This document shows positions 11,901 to 26,900 of a stretch of 64,000 nucleotides of DNA, one piece after another (position 1 is the first letter of the stretch; the number at the start of each line of letters is the position of its first letter). The translations under genes were made by a program, and so were the position numbers. The DNA comes from Siphonodentalium dalli. Its lineage: Eukaryota > Mollusca > Scaphopoda > Gadilida > Siphonodentaliidae. The notes under the pieces are model-generated. The model searched no databases, was not told the origin of the DNA, and saw only the letters and a program-made list of their open reading frames with translations. The stretch spans positions 199,540,978 through 199,604,977 of the forward strand of contig CP136066.1 in assembly GCA_032622095.1 (NCBI GenBank), written 5' to 3'.

Positions 11901-14900
11901 AAACGTCTTCGATAAATTATGGGGTATAGTCTACATTAAGCACATGTTTGTTCAATTAAATACAACAATATCGACCTAAATGTTAGTATGTTGCAAGCTG
12001 CAATCTTCAGAGTGTGCAATAAACATAGAACAACACAGTTGTGTGAACATGTTAACGTTATTGCACTCGTATGTCATGCCGCGAGGTAAAACTCGAACCT
12101 CCGGTTCTCGTTTTACCATTGCGTCACAACAAACTCGTGCTATAAAGTTAACCAGTTCACACACTTGTGTCGTTCTATCTATGTATTGCGTCTATTTCGA
12201 GAAAATTGTTGCGTCAATTTTAAATAAAGGTTATCTTGTCAATTTTTGTGTAAATTGGCCGTAATTATTAAAATTGAAAAATGTTATCAGCTGTAAGAAA
12301 TAATCACTGAAATAAATGTGTCCATCGCTATATGGTATCCTACAAATGGGATAAGATTGATGCTACAATCTACACTAGAAGAGATCCAGTGAATTATTAA
12401 ATGATGCATATATATACAGAGGTAGTGAATACACAGTTAGTTGTCTGTCTGTTTTCAAACAAGTTGGGTTTAGTTGAAAATTTGAAATAAATTATATTTG
12501 GTCTAAATTGTTGTGTAAATTAGCCAACCCTTCATAGGTCGATTTATCGTCGGTTTAAAAATTGTTGCGTCAATTTGAAAAATGTTATCAGCTATAAGAA
12601 ATAATCACGAGAATAACTTTGTGTACATCGATATATGGTATCCTATAAATATGATAAGATTGATGTTACAATCTACTCGAAAAGAGATCCCAGTGAATTA
12701 TTAAATGATGCATATATATACAGATGCAGTGAATACATAGTTAGTTGTCTGTCTGCTTGTTTTCAAACAAGTTGGGTTTAGTTGAAAATTTGAAATAAAT
12801 GATAATTGGTCTAAATTTTTGAGTAAATTAGCCAACCCTTCATAGGTTGATTTCTCGTTGGTTTCAAAATTGTTGCGTCAATTTGAGAAATGTTATCAGC
12901 TATACGAAATAATCACGGGAATAAAATTTGTGTCCATCGCTATATAGTATCCTATAAATAGGATAAGATTGATGTTACATTCTACACGAGAAGATATCCC
13001 AGTGAAATATTATATGATGCATATATATACAGATGTAGTGAATACACAGTTAGTTGTCTGTCTGCTTGTTTTAAACAAGTTGGAGTTAGTTGAACATTTT
13101 CAGATAATGAAAAATGTTCTAGGAAATTCTGTTTATACAAGTTTTAAATTGTCACACCATTATGCCGGCTATATAGGTATGGAAAATTTGCTGCTGATTT
13201 TAGGATGTTTTCAAGTTAATCAGTATGATTTTAGTGAGTTCTGGTTTTGAATGAATTATGGGTGGAATTTTTTTTAAAGGTTGTTCTGTCGGTCAATTAA
13301 GTTTTGTTTTACTGTGCTCGGATGATCTATTGGAAAACAGTTATTCATGACAGTTTGTCAAGAGACTGGTTGTGCCCAGAGAAACATATGTTTAGAAAGA
13401 AGTTAGTTGAAGTGATTTAAAATTAAATAAATTGTAGTCCAGATGTGGATACTTGAAGTTTGAAGTACTCAAAACCATTATTTAGGTATGTTCATGTTAG
13501 CCAAATGAGTCAAATGTTTTTCAAGAATATCTACATGAATGGTTAGTGGTATTTTTGTGTTACGACACGCCCGAATTAGGTTACAATTTCGATTTTTAAA
13601 AATATATAGATCGATGTACAGGCATCGTCATTGTTGGTATGCATTATACAAGTAATCAGAATGCTTTTAATGTGTTCAGGTTTCGAACAAACCAGAGTTG
13701 ATCAGAGTTGACAAGTCGGAAAGTAAGGCATGTAACTGAATAATCAATGATGGTGTAACCACAAAAGAGAAGAATGGATAGAACATTGTTTGTGCCATAA
13801 TTAATTCTGTTACGATATTCTAATATAAGAGTGTCTGTGAGTTATAACCAGGATGACATACCACCAGTTTGTCTAAAACGTCTGTTAACGACACATGGTA
13901 CCCAGAATAGAATAGAAGAAGAACAAAAGAACTTACCTTTAAGAAACGCTCCATAGAAGAAATTAAATGGATCCAAAAATATTCCTGATGGTTGCATTGA
14001 AGAATATACTGATTAAAGACACAATTTGAACCATAGTCAATGATGATAAAATAATCCTTGAAAACATGCGAACCATAACATCCAGAATTTATTATTTTGT
14101 TGGCGGTTCATCACCCCATAGAGACTTGTTAACAACGAGAAATCGGTTATCTCATACAGAAATGTGATTTCGGGCAAGGAATCCATATTACTGAAGTCAT
14201 GGCCATGTGAAAAGTTCAGCTGTTGTGATAAGAAAATTCAAAAAGTCACAACGTGTTGTCACTGGCCGCATACCCCATCGAAACTCAGATAACAATGAAA
14301 AGCAATTACACACCACTGACCACAATGCATGGATAACACTAGGAGTGAGTCAACACCTGATCCTAGAGTATTAATTGTTCAGGCCGGCCAGCTGTCCAAA
14401 CAGGACAGTATAAAATATTTCATTGACCACACGTTCAATACACCTCGTGTTGCTGTTGTAGATTTTTCATGCATGCTGAATTAATTACGTCGCATTTTGA
14501 CAGTTAACTTAACACTGTATGTCTGTCTCAATAGTGGTATTAGAATGGTTATCAATATTACACCATCAGTTCTGTGTCACCTGTGTCGACGATTACAAAA
14601 GTTCACTTCAGGTGTGAATTAGAAATTAGCTTAGACATTTCGTTTAAGAGTTGTCTGAGGATTTTTTTATTTTTTATTTTTTTATTTTTTTATTGATAAA
14701 GAAGAATAATAACAAAAGAAAGAGACAAAATACATTCACTCATTCATGCTCTCTGTCCAAAACATGGAAGAGTTTCACTCTTCCATGCCCTGGCCTACTT
14801 TCTTACCTGTGACATGCAATTAGAAAATATTTAAAGCCACACTATGTGTTAGGACAATTTTAACAGTCATCGTTCAACTTAAAAGCAAGACCAATAATCG

Positions 14901-17900
14901 ATACTAGGTACTACCTTGATATATTTTTTGCCTGAAAAGGACTTTCTTTAGCAACAACAATGATAATAAAAAACAATAGATTATTTGTTTGTCTTCAGAA
15001 TAACTTTAAATTTCCCTTATTAACCGGCTAAAGTGGTCGATGGTTTGCAATATTTAAGGTTTGCAAATTCAATGTTCCAACACTATGTGCAGCTTTAATT
15101 GATTTAAGTTCTGAATTTAACATAAACAGTTTAGTTAGTAAATTTAACCATATTGAGACTGTATTGTAAATATTGTGAATATTGCCTCGTTCGATAGCAA
15201 AGGGGAAAAATACACAACGCTCGCTTGAATTGTCTGAGGATTTTAGTTTCAATGGACATGTCGGGATAGATTGGTAATACATTTAAGAGTTGTCTGAGAT
15301 TAGCAACATAAAATTTGTATTGTAACCGAACTTTTGATTTTAAGTATAAAGGGACTTGTCGGAATGAAATGGGAATGCTATTTTATTCTAATAGTGACCC
15401 ATATTTATTTAGTTATGTGAACCAATAAGCCAAGCAAATTGTCTCAGAGTTGTACATTTTATTCCATTGAAGAAAATTTAGGTTACAGAGCATTTGTAAA
15501 TGCTGATATATATAGAGATATTTAATTTGGCATTCCAGGTTAATTGGAATAGTGATTATGACACTAACAACGAGGTTTGACACGTCGATGTCAATGATTG
15601 TAAGATTTTATGTTATAGAGCATTTGTACATGCTGGTATATATATGGCCTTTAAGCACAACTAAAAGGTTTAGTCTGTTAGATGATCTTTTCAAGAATGA
15701 AACGTGTTCTACACATATAAGCTTGATTTTACACGCTGATGACATTAACCAGACTTAATTAATATCAGCAAGTTGAAATTTAACCAACGTTCGTTTCGAA
15801 ACAAGGCGATACAACCCATGGCAGGAATTTATACCCTAGATATTAAACCATGTTGATCCTTCACCAAATTTCGACCGAATTCAAGGTCAAGTTGAAATTA
15901 ATCAATTTCCGAACGGAAACAAGGCGATTATTTAGGAGATGGTTAGGACATACGCGAAAGGCACCGTTGTTGTCCAACGCTGCATCTGGATCAACTAATT
16001 ATTCGGAATATAGCCAGGACAAACGGGGTTATTAGGGAGAGGCACCATTAACCTCCAACGCTGGATCTGGATCAACCGATTATTCGGAATATAGCCAGGA
16101 CAAACGGGGTTAGTAAGGAGAGCCATCATTAACTTCAAACGCTGGATCAGAACGGACTCTGCAGAACCAAAGTTTATTCTAGGATTATGACATTCTTCTG
16201 TTTCGGAACAATTCCCTCTTATCAACGATTTCACTTGATTAACAAACGTTCGGAGTATGACATTCCTGTGATAGGAACTTGTATGTTATTGTGTTACATG
16301 TATATTCAGAGCTATCCATATTCCAAATGGGATAGTTTGGATCTCTATCATGGAATCATCAATTTATTTGTCTTAGGACAAACATCCTGAAATAGGTGAT
16401 AAGAGTTATGTAACAATTTCAGCTGTTGATATGGCGTGAGTTTGGTTAAACTATTATTACGAAAGGTTATCGTCCTGGCATATACATGCTCTATTCAGGT
16501 GGTTAGCGACCTCTGGGTGAATGATCCCGCGATTATTCACTCACGGGTCGCTAATCATAGACATGGGAGTATAAATGCCAGTTCATTGACTCTGCAGGTC
16601 GTTGACACTTATCATATATATTCTGGACAGACCGCAGACTAACGAGACTTGCTTCGAACATATAGCTGAGATGATAAAGTTTATATGTGACTATCCATGC
16701 CTGCCTGATGTTAACATGTAAATACTTGAATAATAAATGTTTTTTTAACAGTTTAAAAAAAATGGTATACCAAATCTTAGATGGTTACCAATTTGGCTGC
16801 CACAGTGATAGTATGTGTGTCATATCTCCCAACTTGAATATTGTAAATGGAGGTCTGGACCCTGCTTATATCTTTTAACTAATACAAAGCACAGCAATGA
16901 AATATATTATAATATACAAAACTCAGATCAATCTGGATAAATCAGTATAAATATGAAGGTTTTCTATAAAACAATAAGTCATGATGTGAATAGAGATTCA
17001 ATGTGTGATTACCTCAATGGCTTCAGCCACATACACATACAGTAATGTTATAAGTAATCGACTTCTTAACCACAGCAGAATTATGGGTAACTTTTCAGGA
17101 TTTAGTCGGAAATATGGCTTGTTGCCATTCATCGGAAGGCTCTCGGGGAGAGCATTACTGTACTCTCGATGACAGTCCCACACGAAGCAATACTGTTCTT
17201 GAATATTGAATATTATCCATGCCTGCCTGATGTTAACATGTAAATACTTGTATAATAAATGTTTTTTTAACAGTTTTAAAACAGTTTAAAAAAAATGGTA
17301 TACCTAATCTTAGATGGTTACCAATTTGGCTGCCACAGTGATAGTATGTGTGTCATATTTCCCAACTTGATTAAACTTATTGCTTGAATTAAACAAGTAA
17401 TCTCTCAGACAGACTAGTAATCTGCTATATCAGAATTATTCTCTATTGAATCAAGCAACTAAACTAATACTAACTATGCTATAACAGATTAGTATTCTAT
17501 TTGAACAAAGTGGTAACATCGTTAATAGATCAGCTTTCTGTTAAATAATACAGTTATAGATATTGAGGGAAGCCATAATCTTTATCATTGGACAGTGTTT
17601 TCCAGCTGCATATTTCCACAGTTGCCACAATGTACTCGTCCGTTAGCCGAGTATCCAGTCAGGAGCCGATGAATTTAGTTGGTATTTAAATTAATCCCAA
17701 TCGCTCTCTGTTCGGATTTCTCCTAAGTCAGGATGGCTAATCAATGCCTTGTAACCGGAGACAATAACTATGAAAGTGCATTGAACCTAATTTACTTTGG
17801 AATTCATTTTTTAAATTTATCAACAATTATTATTATCACTTTTAATTACCAGACAAAACTGCAGGTGCATGAGGGTGGCCAAATAATATGTCGCAATTAC

Positions 17901-20900
17901 GTTTACAGAAAAAAGACGTTATGTAAATCAATGCTATGTTGGTTAAACTCACCACATAATCCATATCTTGAACAATATCAATATTAGCCTCATGCCATGC
18001 TTCACCCTGATCCCCTGTCTCTTGCCAGACTATGCTCGGCGAACTAGATCCTCGACTTAAGATAGACACCTTGAGGTTGCCAATACCGTCTCCGAACATG
18101 TGATACCAGAGCTTGAAGGAACTGGGTCCGGTCGGTGTAATATTCGGACTACTGATCGACACGACTTCTCCAGCGTTGGTTCCGGATGTTTCAAAATATA
18201 TATAATTTCCACCTCCTGAAAAGTGGTTGGATAATAATGACCATAGAGTAGCGTAATAAACGAACCACAGCTAAATCAGACACATGAGGGTAGCTGCGTT
18301 TTTTAAAATCAAAATCTGCTACAGATTCCCTGGTATTCCCACAAAATAAGTTTCACACAAGTCTATACTCCCTGTGTGATTACCAGTAATTATACTTCCA
18401 TGGTTTAGCATGGAAGTATATTGTTTTTGCGATTTTTATTTTTCTGTATTATTATTATTCTCTTTTTTTTCTTAGTAATTTTATAACGAGCAAATCTCAG
18501 TAAGTGCAAGAGATAGAAAGCTGAATCTTTGTATTTATATATATGTATATATACACGCCCTAGTGCTTAGGCCTATTGGGAATCATGTCATCACTTGACT
18601 TGCAGAGTTATCTCCCTTTATGTGAAAAATTAGTGTTATCAGAACTCCGACATTATAAGGAGTACAGCACTGAACTTTGGTCGATAGATACATCTTGATA
18701 TCCACTGAAGCATGAGCACATCAAAAATGCTGTCCGTCTGGATTTAGATTATATGTTAGTGCTGGCCGTTATCAGTATACTACACACACATATTTCGGAC
18801 TGGATTTAGTTTCTATGTTATTGCTGGCCGTTATCAGTATACTACACACACATATTTCGGACAGGGTCGGACTTACATTTTAGTTAGGGTGGGGGCGACA
18901 TTTTCTCCCAAAAAATATTGCTGTTGATTCACACCAGACTGGATACATCGATTCCCTGGATCAAGCCGTTTGCCGCGGTACCTTTCATCACATCTTATTC
19001 AAATGCTGTTTCATAAAATTCCCATTATGCTATACACGAAACGGAGATGACTTTTGGGGAATCCAGAGTCCAAAACGGGTCCAAATCGACCTATTCATTC
19101 TGTTTTCACTTTTTGAAAAAGGCTCCATTATCTCAACCTAAACTTTCGAAGATAGAAAATTATTTTTTCTCAGTAAAGTGAAAAGAGCTCTTCAAAAAAA
19201 ATTCCGCTTATATATATATAATGTATATAGTCAATATATACACCAAAAATTTGTCACTCCCCTCTATCCTTCCTCCGGCTACCCCATCCCCCCATGGATG
19301 GAACCTAGCTCCGATTCGAACGCACCCGTCTCGGTGGCCAGACTCATTCCTCTACCTGGGTAGGCAATAGAACGCCCATCAAATTCCAACAATCATTTCC
19401 AGAGTGGTATATTGGTATTAGTCCAAATCGGAGCCAAATAACTTGTATTTAAATATAAACCCACCAATTCGTAAATTGTGTTGCCCATGGTGTGTGCTAA
19501 ATTATCATTTTAACGTGTATAGTGTGTCTTGAGCTTTCTGCGTGCGTGCATTTCACTTTTGTATTTTCTTTCGCATCTTCAACCACTGCATCTCATATAC
19601 AACCAAACAAAATACAAAAATTACGTTAATGGGATCAAACAAGCCTTAGTTATACGATGTATAATTGTACTAATGTAAAGACGACGTATATCCAATTATT
19701 TCATTTGCGATAACAACGATAAACACATAGAATAATTCAAATGGACATTCAATTCGTTCCGTTAGTATATGTCTGCCAAAATGGAAATGACTCCATTTAT
19801 AATTTCACAAAATAAGACACCACTGATAGTTTCATACGCCGTCATTTAAGACTTGTCAACAAGCAAACGTGAAACAAACGTTGCTTATTCCTACCATATA
19901 GGGAATGTAATTACAGAGAACAAAAAGCTAAAAAAACAAAAAAAAACATAATAATAATAATTACAGAGAACGCTCTTTTCTGTTCGGTTACGGTCATAAC
20001 TCGTGTATATTGCTTTGTGTTTTGTTGTGTATCGCGACTGTTGAATATACCGTGAAATTCGTTTTATTCTTCGGATCCAACATTCATTGATAGCTGTACA
20101 TGTTATGTGCTTGTTCAAACAACTTATCTGCCAAGTGGGACAAGACTTATGAGAATGGGACGGATAATTTCGGATTTAGGAACATCCAACCTCGGGAAAT
20201 CGTCAAATTGGAGTCGTGTTTTCATGCAGGAGTTATGCAAATGTGCAGTGCTAAAGAGTACCGACATTAAAGCATTCTCATTAATCTTCCGATTATACGT
20301 GCAATTATATGGATTGTTCAGGTACCACACTGTTAAAAAATAACCGTCATAATCGGCGGCCACACACCGTTCCATCAGTTTGACGACCCTACACCGTTAT
20401 TTTATGTGGCCATGAAAATTGTCTAAATGAAATATTTTCGTGAATCCAAGTTATCACCTGAAAATTTAATAGTATATTTATCGGCGACCATATTATATAC
20501 GACAATTACTCCATACAGTAGGACTGAATCTTACTCTGCTGATATTTAAAAGATATTATTTATCCAGCATTTATTATGTGTTATGCATATAGTAGGCCTA
20601 CGAATTATCATGGGTACATAACTCAATGAAAGAACAGAATAGTAATCAGAAACTACAACACAGTTCCCAGTCACATACACAGCAATGAAATGTGACCTAT
20701 TATTTCCAGATAGTCCACTGCATATACTCTCTACATTGGAGGTTGATAATTATAATTCTCATATTGAGGTCGCTTGAAAACGGGCGTAAAGAAGAAGAAG
20801 AAGTGTAAGTGTAATCTGGGGTTACACGTTTTAGCGCATCTTACTTATTCTCCACAATTATTTTGTAATTTGTGATTCGCGATTCGTATTTGAATCGTTT

Positions 20901-23900
20901 ATTTGTTGTTTTTGGGAACTTGTTACCTTTTCTATTGTGGACAGTTGTTAAGACGGTCTGATTTCGGTTCCGTTGATAACCGGACAAGTTTCAATTCTGC
21001 GAATACCAGCTTAATCATTGACAATTTCCACTAAATTAGAGAGTACAGATTTATACCAATCGATTCATGGTGTGATCCGGAGTCCAGCATTACATGGACT
21101 TACTTGACTCACTGCTGTGTTGTGACTAAGTATCAAAACACTGGTACATTTAATGACACACGAGGAAACAGGTACAATTAACATGAGCTTCGATGTCCAC
21201 CAATAGTGACAATAATGACAACAACAAGAACAACTCAACGAGTTTTAGAATGTTCAAACTGCAGTTAACAGTGTTCAGAATCTGATTGTTTCAAAGCACA
21301 GGCATGTACATTTACAAGAGATGATATACATGTACTGCGTGCACCAGTGTAATTCACAAGAGTTTCATGGAAACAACAATGTAAACAATGAACTGACGAC
21401 GCGAAGTGATGAATGATCACATATCTACAATTCCAACTTTACAATTACACAGACCAATTCATCCCGTGTTCATAAATTTTCATTGAAACGTGTGGAAATG
21501 AGACATTGTCATTATTCGCCATGTTATTGTCAAGTTACCGGTATTACGACAATTCACCGGAGTACGGTACATTATTGGTTGGATGTTCTTACATTGTACA
21601 TGTATCAAACAATCTTTGGCTGACTCACAGATGTTTCATGGAAAATGTGCGACTACAGGAGAACACTATCGCCAAGTCATTGTGCACAGTTATTATGGGA
21701 TCTGCTGTTGTCTTGAAGTTCCAATCACAACTAGCTGCTATTGATACCGGTATATACAGTACCAGTCAAAAGAAGTGGTATATTAAGTGCGCTTTTTTCG
21801 TGCTCAATATCGCAATTATATTGCAAGTAGAAACGCTTATAAGCATGTCGCTTATGATATTATTGCAATATTTTGCGCTTAATACATCAATATTTTGCGC
21901 TTAATATCGCAACATCTGGCACTCAAAAGTGTGACATTTAAATCAAATTATTGCTTCTTCTATATTGTTAATTGTATAAATAGAGAAAATGTTCTAGATA
22001 TGTATATAATTATACTTGTAAATGCTATATGTACACTGTAATTAACTAATATTATATAAATATAACAATATCGGGTCCGTATGAAATTTAGCGCTTAGTG
22101 TCGCCATATTTTGCGTTCAATATTTCAATAATAAGCGGGTCAGATGTTGGTATTGTGCTATAATCACACGTTTTTTTTCTGAATTAAGCACACTCAATAT
22201 CACAATAAAGGTGCACCTAAAAATACTGCTTCTTCTCATTTGCACAGTATTGTCATGATGTACAGATTCACCTGTTAAAACAAAAACTGTGTTTACAAGT
22301 GACTGGGCAATTTCACTCCTTATTATATGTTACCATAATTTATGCCATTATTATATTTAACATTTACATGCACATACATTTGAGTTTTAACTGTGAAACA
22401 TGTAGCTTTGTTATTTTTATGGCTTAAAAGGGCATGCGATTCATGTCTTAGAATGGTCGAAATTAGTATTACTCATAATATAATAGTGATGGGTTGGCTT
22501 ATCAGCTATTACTAGTATCGTTTTTTATTTACAGCCATATTTATAAATTAGTTAGTGAAAGGCGAACACATTATGCGTGCACAGCCTTTTTGGATTAAAT
22601 TCTATGATGCAGTTAACAAGCAAAGTTTCATAAGTACCGTCTATCACTTTATGCATTGATGATTTACATTTCATCTTAACTATGATCATACGATAAGAAC
22701 TAACATGTATTTTTTAGTTACAAATAATACTAGTTTCGACCATCCAAAAACATATGAATCGTAATGCCTATCGGGAAATCGTATTGTGACCATGGGAACC
22801 TGGCTAATTATATGGTAAATTAGCAAATAAAGAGCACAACATTGGTGTTGACCCATGAAAAATACCATTGGTCTTACTTTATTAGTTACCGACTTGATAT
22901 CAATTAAAGGGTGTTGAACTGTAAAAAATACAATGGTCTTACAGTTACTGGTTACGGTCTGCCAGTTACTTTAACGGTTTTATACCGCATAACATGCCAC
23001 GGTCTGACCGTATGTTTAACGGTCAAAAGTTGGCAGCGATGTTACGCGGTGTCAGACCGTTGAAACGACGACATTATGTTTAACAGTGCATTTATATTAT
23101 AATTATTAACTGTATTATACCCCCGCAACCAGTGGTGGGTGGATGAGTGGTGATGGTATATTGGAATCAGCTTGTCCGTCCGCCAGTCCATTCACCAATA
23201 TATATATATATATATATATATATAATTGTTCCCGATAGATGTGGGAGGAATATCGTAATCAACATGTCTGTCAGTGCGTCAGTCCGAGATTGATTGATCA
23301 CTTTAGTATTAGTCAACTGATTCGTTTGTGACATGTCCGTGATATTTCTACAATGCGAGAGTTGGAGTATAGTAGATATTCAATTATACAAATATTCGCC
23401 TTTATCTCATTCTGGTGAAAATAATGATTTCATAGAGACGTGATAAATAAATGGACCTTCCTATTATGAAGAAGAATAACGCAGGACGCTCACTAAACCA
23501 GTCAGAGCGAGACGCGTTCATTCCTTCTGCACATACTTTCTGTCATTATGTGACTCTTTTCAATGCATATGCCGTCTGCAAATATGTGTCTATACGTATT
23601 TCATGCAATTGTGTTCATGCTTTGTTTGGTCATTGACGTCAACAACAGAAACATGTGCAATTACTTGATAAATATGCAATCGTTGTTACAGTATTTCACT
23701 GTTCACAAAGCAATTTAATTCATACATGTATAACTAAATGTATAACAACACGTAATAGGCATTTTTCAGTGATTGTCAGTCGTCAATGAATTCTACGTGC
23801 AGTTGAATTGTTCTAATGGGAAATCATTTCACTGCACGTAAGAACAAACGTCACTGACATTACATTCCCCAATCCGTGCAAATTTTACAAATTCGAGTTT

Positions 23901-26900
23901 TTTTTTAAATGGAACCAGCTTCGGATGGCATATTATGCTACGCACCTGTCCGACTAAGTCACTTTGATCATATTGTCTTATTTGAATAGTATTTCATTGA
24001 ATACACAACAGTTCTGACATATAATACATATTGATTGATTGATTGATTGTTTTGTACAATAACAAATGATATAACAACAAAATTATGAACAAGTGTATGA
24101 TAAGTATTGTAAAGGAGCAGCATGATCATGGTCGGTCGTCTTCGTAACTAACACCATGACAATATATTCGAGGCGTTTACCAATGCTAACACCGAGATGA
24201 TGATGTACAAGATTTTGGGCATTCCATTATTATCTGCTCAAGGTGTAATGATGTATATCAGTGTTTGCTGGGCGTCAAATATGTATCGTGCAGTTGAACC
24301 GTTGAAATGTTGAAAAAATTACCCCCTCCCCATCTCTCTCTCGCTTTCTCTCTCCCTAATTGAGGAACATTGTCAATAGAATAGCTGAATATTTTTTGCA
24401 TTTCCCATATGGGAAGTGTGATTGGGACCGGAGTGTTCCACTTAAAAGTGTTTCCCCCCAGCCGTTACCGATGTATGGCTGGGACACAACAATCGGCTAT
24501 TTTTCCTGCTGAATCAAAACGGGCGAACGAAAGAGCGATGATAATGTAGAGTCAGGGTGCGCCGGTATACTGTAGGTATAAAGCAACCTGCTCATCGGAT
24601 AGCTTCGGGAGGTTCAGACTTTTAGAAAATTCCAATGAAACTCCAGGGGGGGGGGGGGTCCCGAATGCAGATAAAACTAGATTGACGAGTGGATGTGGTG
24701 GGCAGTATCTACATGTATCTGCAAATTTAGTGCGATTATCTAAGTTTTTGAGTGCACACAATGTTGCACACCCGTTTATTACAATCTTATGACTAATGTG
24801 TAGGATTTCTGCACAAATTATCTAGCCCAGCTACACATTCATTGTTTATCTTAAACATATGTGTGCAGTATGTCTAGTTCCATACACGTACACAAAATCG
24901 GTTGTGGTGTGTATTTGTGCGTGTGTGTATTTATACGTGGTGTACATGTATATACGTTTGATTTTCTTCGTGTTAAATGTCTGTAAATACTAAATATCCG
25001 TGTATTGTGTTCCTCTTCATTATATGTAAGCTATCTGTATTACGGAGGAAATAAAGGTATATATAATTACGATCAACATATATCCCTTACACATGTTGTG
25101 TAGATTCTTACACACACAGATCGTAGACAAGAAATGAGTGCTCAGTATTCCGAACTGTGCATGAGTATAGTATTAATTATATATGGTAAGACTTTCGTGG
25201 CATACAATAGTACGTACTATTTTGCTTTGTACTGTCCATTTTTTGTTTTAAATTAACAACCAGTGTCGTGGCGTATTGCAAAATATTAGAATCATTACAA
25301 CAATAATACAAGAGACTAAGGGCAGTAATCGCCTTGATAGTTTTAACAAATAAATCCTCATATATCATTAATAATATACCCACAAGTCGAAATTCTGAAC
25401 TTAAATTCCTTGTCTACAATCTTGTGGATTGTATTCCGAATTTAAAAAAAAAAATACGGCCGTCCGTCTGCAGCAGACGATATGAAACTGATTGTACCGC
25501 AATGCACATGCTTGACATTCGTACACAATTGTGGGTAACAAATTATACTTACATGTATATTCACAACTACACATTGATGTTTGTATAAATCGTGTTTACA
25601 CATTTATATGTATTCGTTTCTACACACGTGTTTGGAATCACCTCCAGTTCATATAGTAGGTGGATGCATACACAATGTGCAAACATGTAGTCACGAGCAT
25701 GCTTGTGCACGATATTATTATTCTTATTTATTTCTTTTAATTATTTGATATATAATTTCCATATAATATAAAGATTTTGTTCATTAAAAATTATATATTC
25801 CATGGAAGTATAACATTCTGGTATTTCAGAAATTTAATTCCTAGTTACACACCGGTTCTTTGAAAGAATGGACCCAAATCGTAATTTCGAGCATATATTA
25901 GGCCAATCGTACGCCCGGGTAGTCCTGTTTGACTATACATGGTATAAACTACCAACATCAAAGTGAATATAGTTATACCTTGTCGAGAGTGGAACGATAA
26001 TATATTTTACTGAATTTAACTAATATATTTCTTGACGCTGGGTGAGCGCTGCGGCTGAGATACTATAATTATGGAGAAGCGTGTTGATTTCATTCATAAG
26101 ATATCACCGTGTCGATTTCAACGCAAATCGACAAACAACGTCATTGTGTAACTTTCCCCATTGACCGAGTTCGCATAAACATGAATGTATCTTCTGCTTT
26201 CTTCAGAACGCAAGCATGCAAACGACCATTGCATTTATACACCAATAACCACACACCCATTGCCATAGAAGTGACGAACACCATGACTGATACACCAATA
26301 ACCACACACCCATTGCCATAGAAGTGACGAACGCCATGACTGATACACCAATAACCACACACCCATTGCCATAGAAGTGACGAACGCCATGACGATTGAC
26401 ACGTTTCTCGACGTGCTGCCAGCTCGCGGAAAATCACTAAACTGTTGGTTTCTCTGTTCTTTTCTACGACATTTAAATTATTATCGACTGGCATGTATCT
26501 TTTCTTTTCTTATATTTGTTCTAATTTCTCTTGAAAAAGAGGTATGACTTGTGCATTAAATAGCATGCATAATAATAATCCGGCCACAACAAAAACTCTG
26601 TGTTTATTTTAAATGGAACCAGCTTCGGATGGCATATTATGCTACCCACCTGTCCGACTAAGTCACTTTGATCCTATTGTCTTATTTTAATAGTATTTCA
26701 TTGAATACAAAACAGTTCTGACGTTAATACATATCGCATATGTAACTAAATCCATGACAATATATTCGAGGCGTTTACCAATGCTAACAAGGAGATGATG
26801 ATGTACACGATTTTGGGCATTCCATTCTTATCTGTTTAAGGAGTAATGATGTATATATATAAGTGTTTGTCAGGCATCAAATATGTATCGTGCAGTTGAA

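Larger units (their letters stand above)
14635..16750 (+). repeat. Repeat family A, copy 2, with LTR-like end
   Basis: It matches 1-1085 block by block and continues at 16420 into the LTR-like block (TGTTGATATGGCGTGAG to AATAAATGTTTTTT). It is interrupted by the retroposon at 14666-15229 and expanded by an 82-bp triplication at 15939-16157. Confidence 0.6.
8917..17952 (-). other. Intron 3 of the MAM gene
   Basis: About 9 kb between exons 3 and 4. It holds a foldback, a 305-bp tandem repeat, one full copy of repeat family A with a retroposon inside it, and the 520-bp-spaced duplication near 17 kb. The stretches 8920-10590 and 13130-14630 show no gene and no obvious repeat structure. Confidence 0.7.

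Noticed and set aside
12050-12145. tRNA-like GGTTCGAGTTTTACC on the minus strand
   Set aside because: A B-box-like string only; no A box at proper spacing and no cloverleaf.
17733-17987. 84-codon plus-strand frame
   Set aside because: It partly overlaps the MAM exon on the other strand and has no domain.
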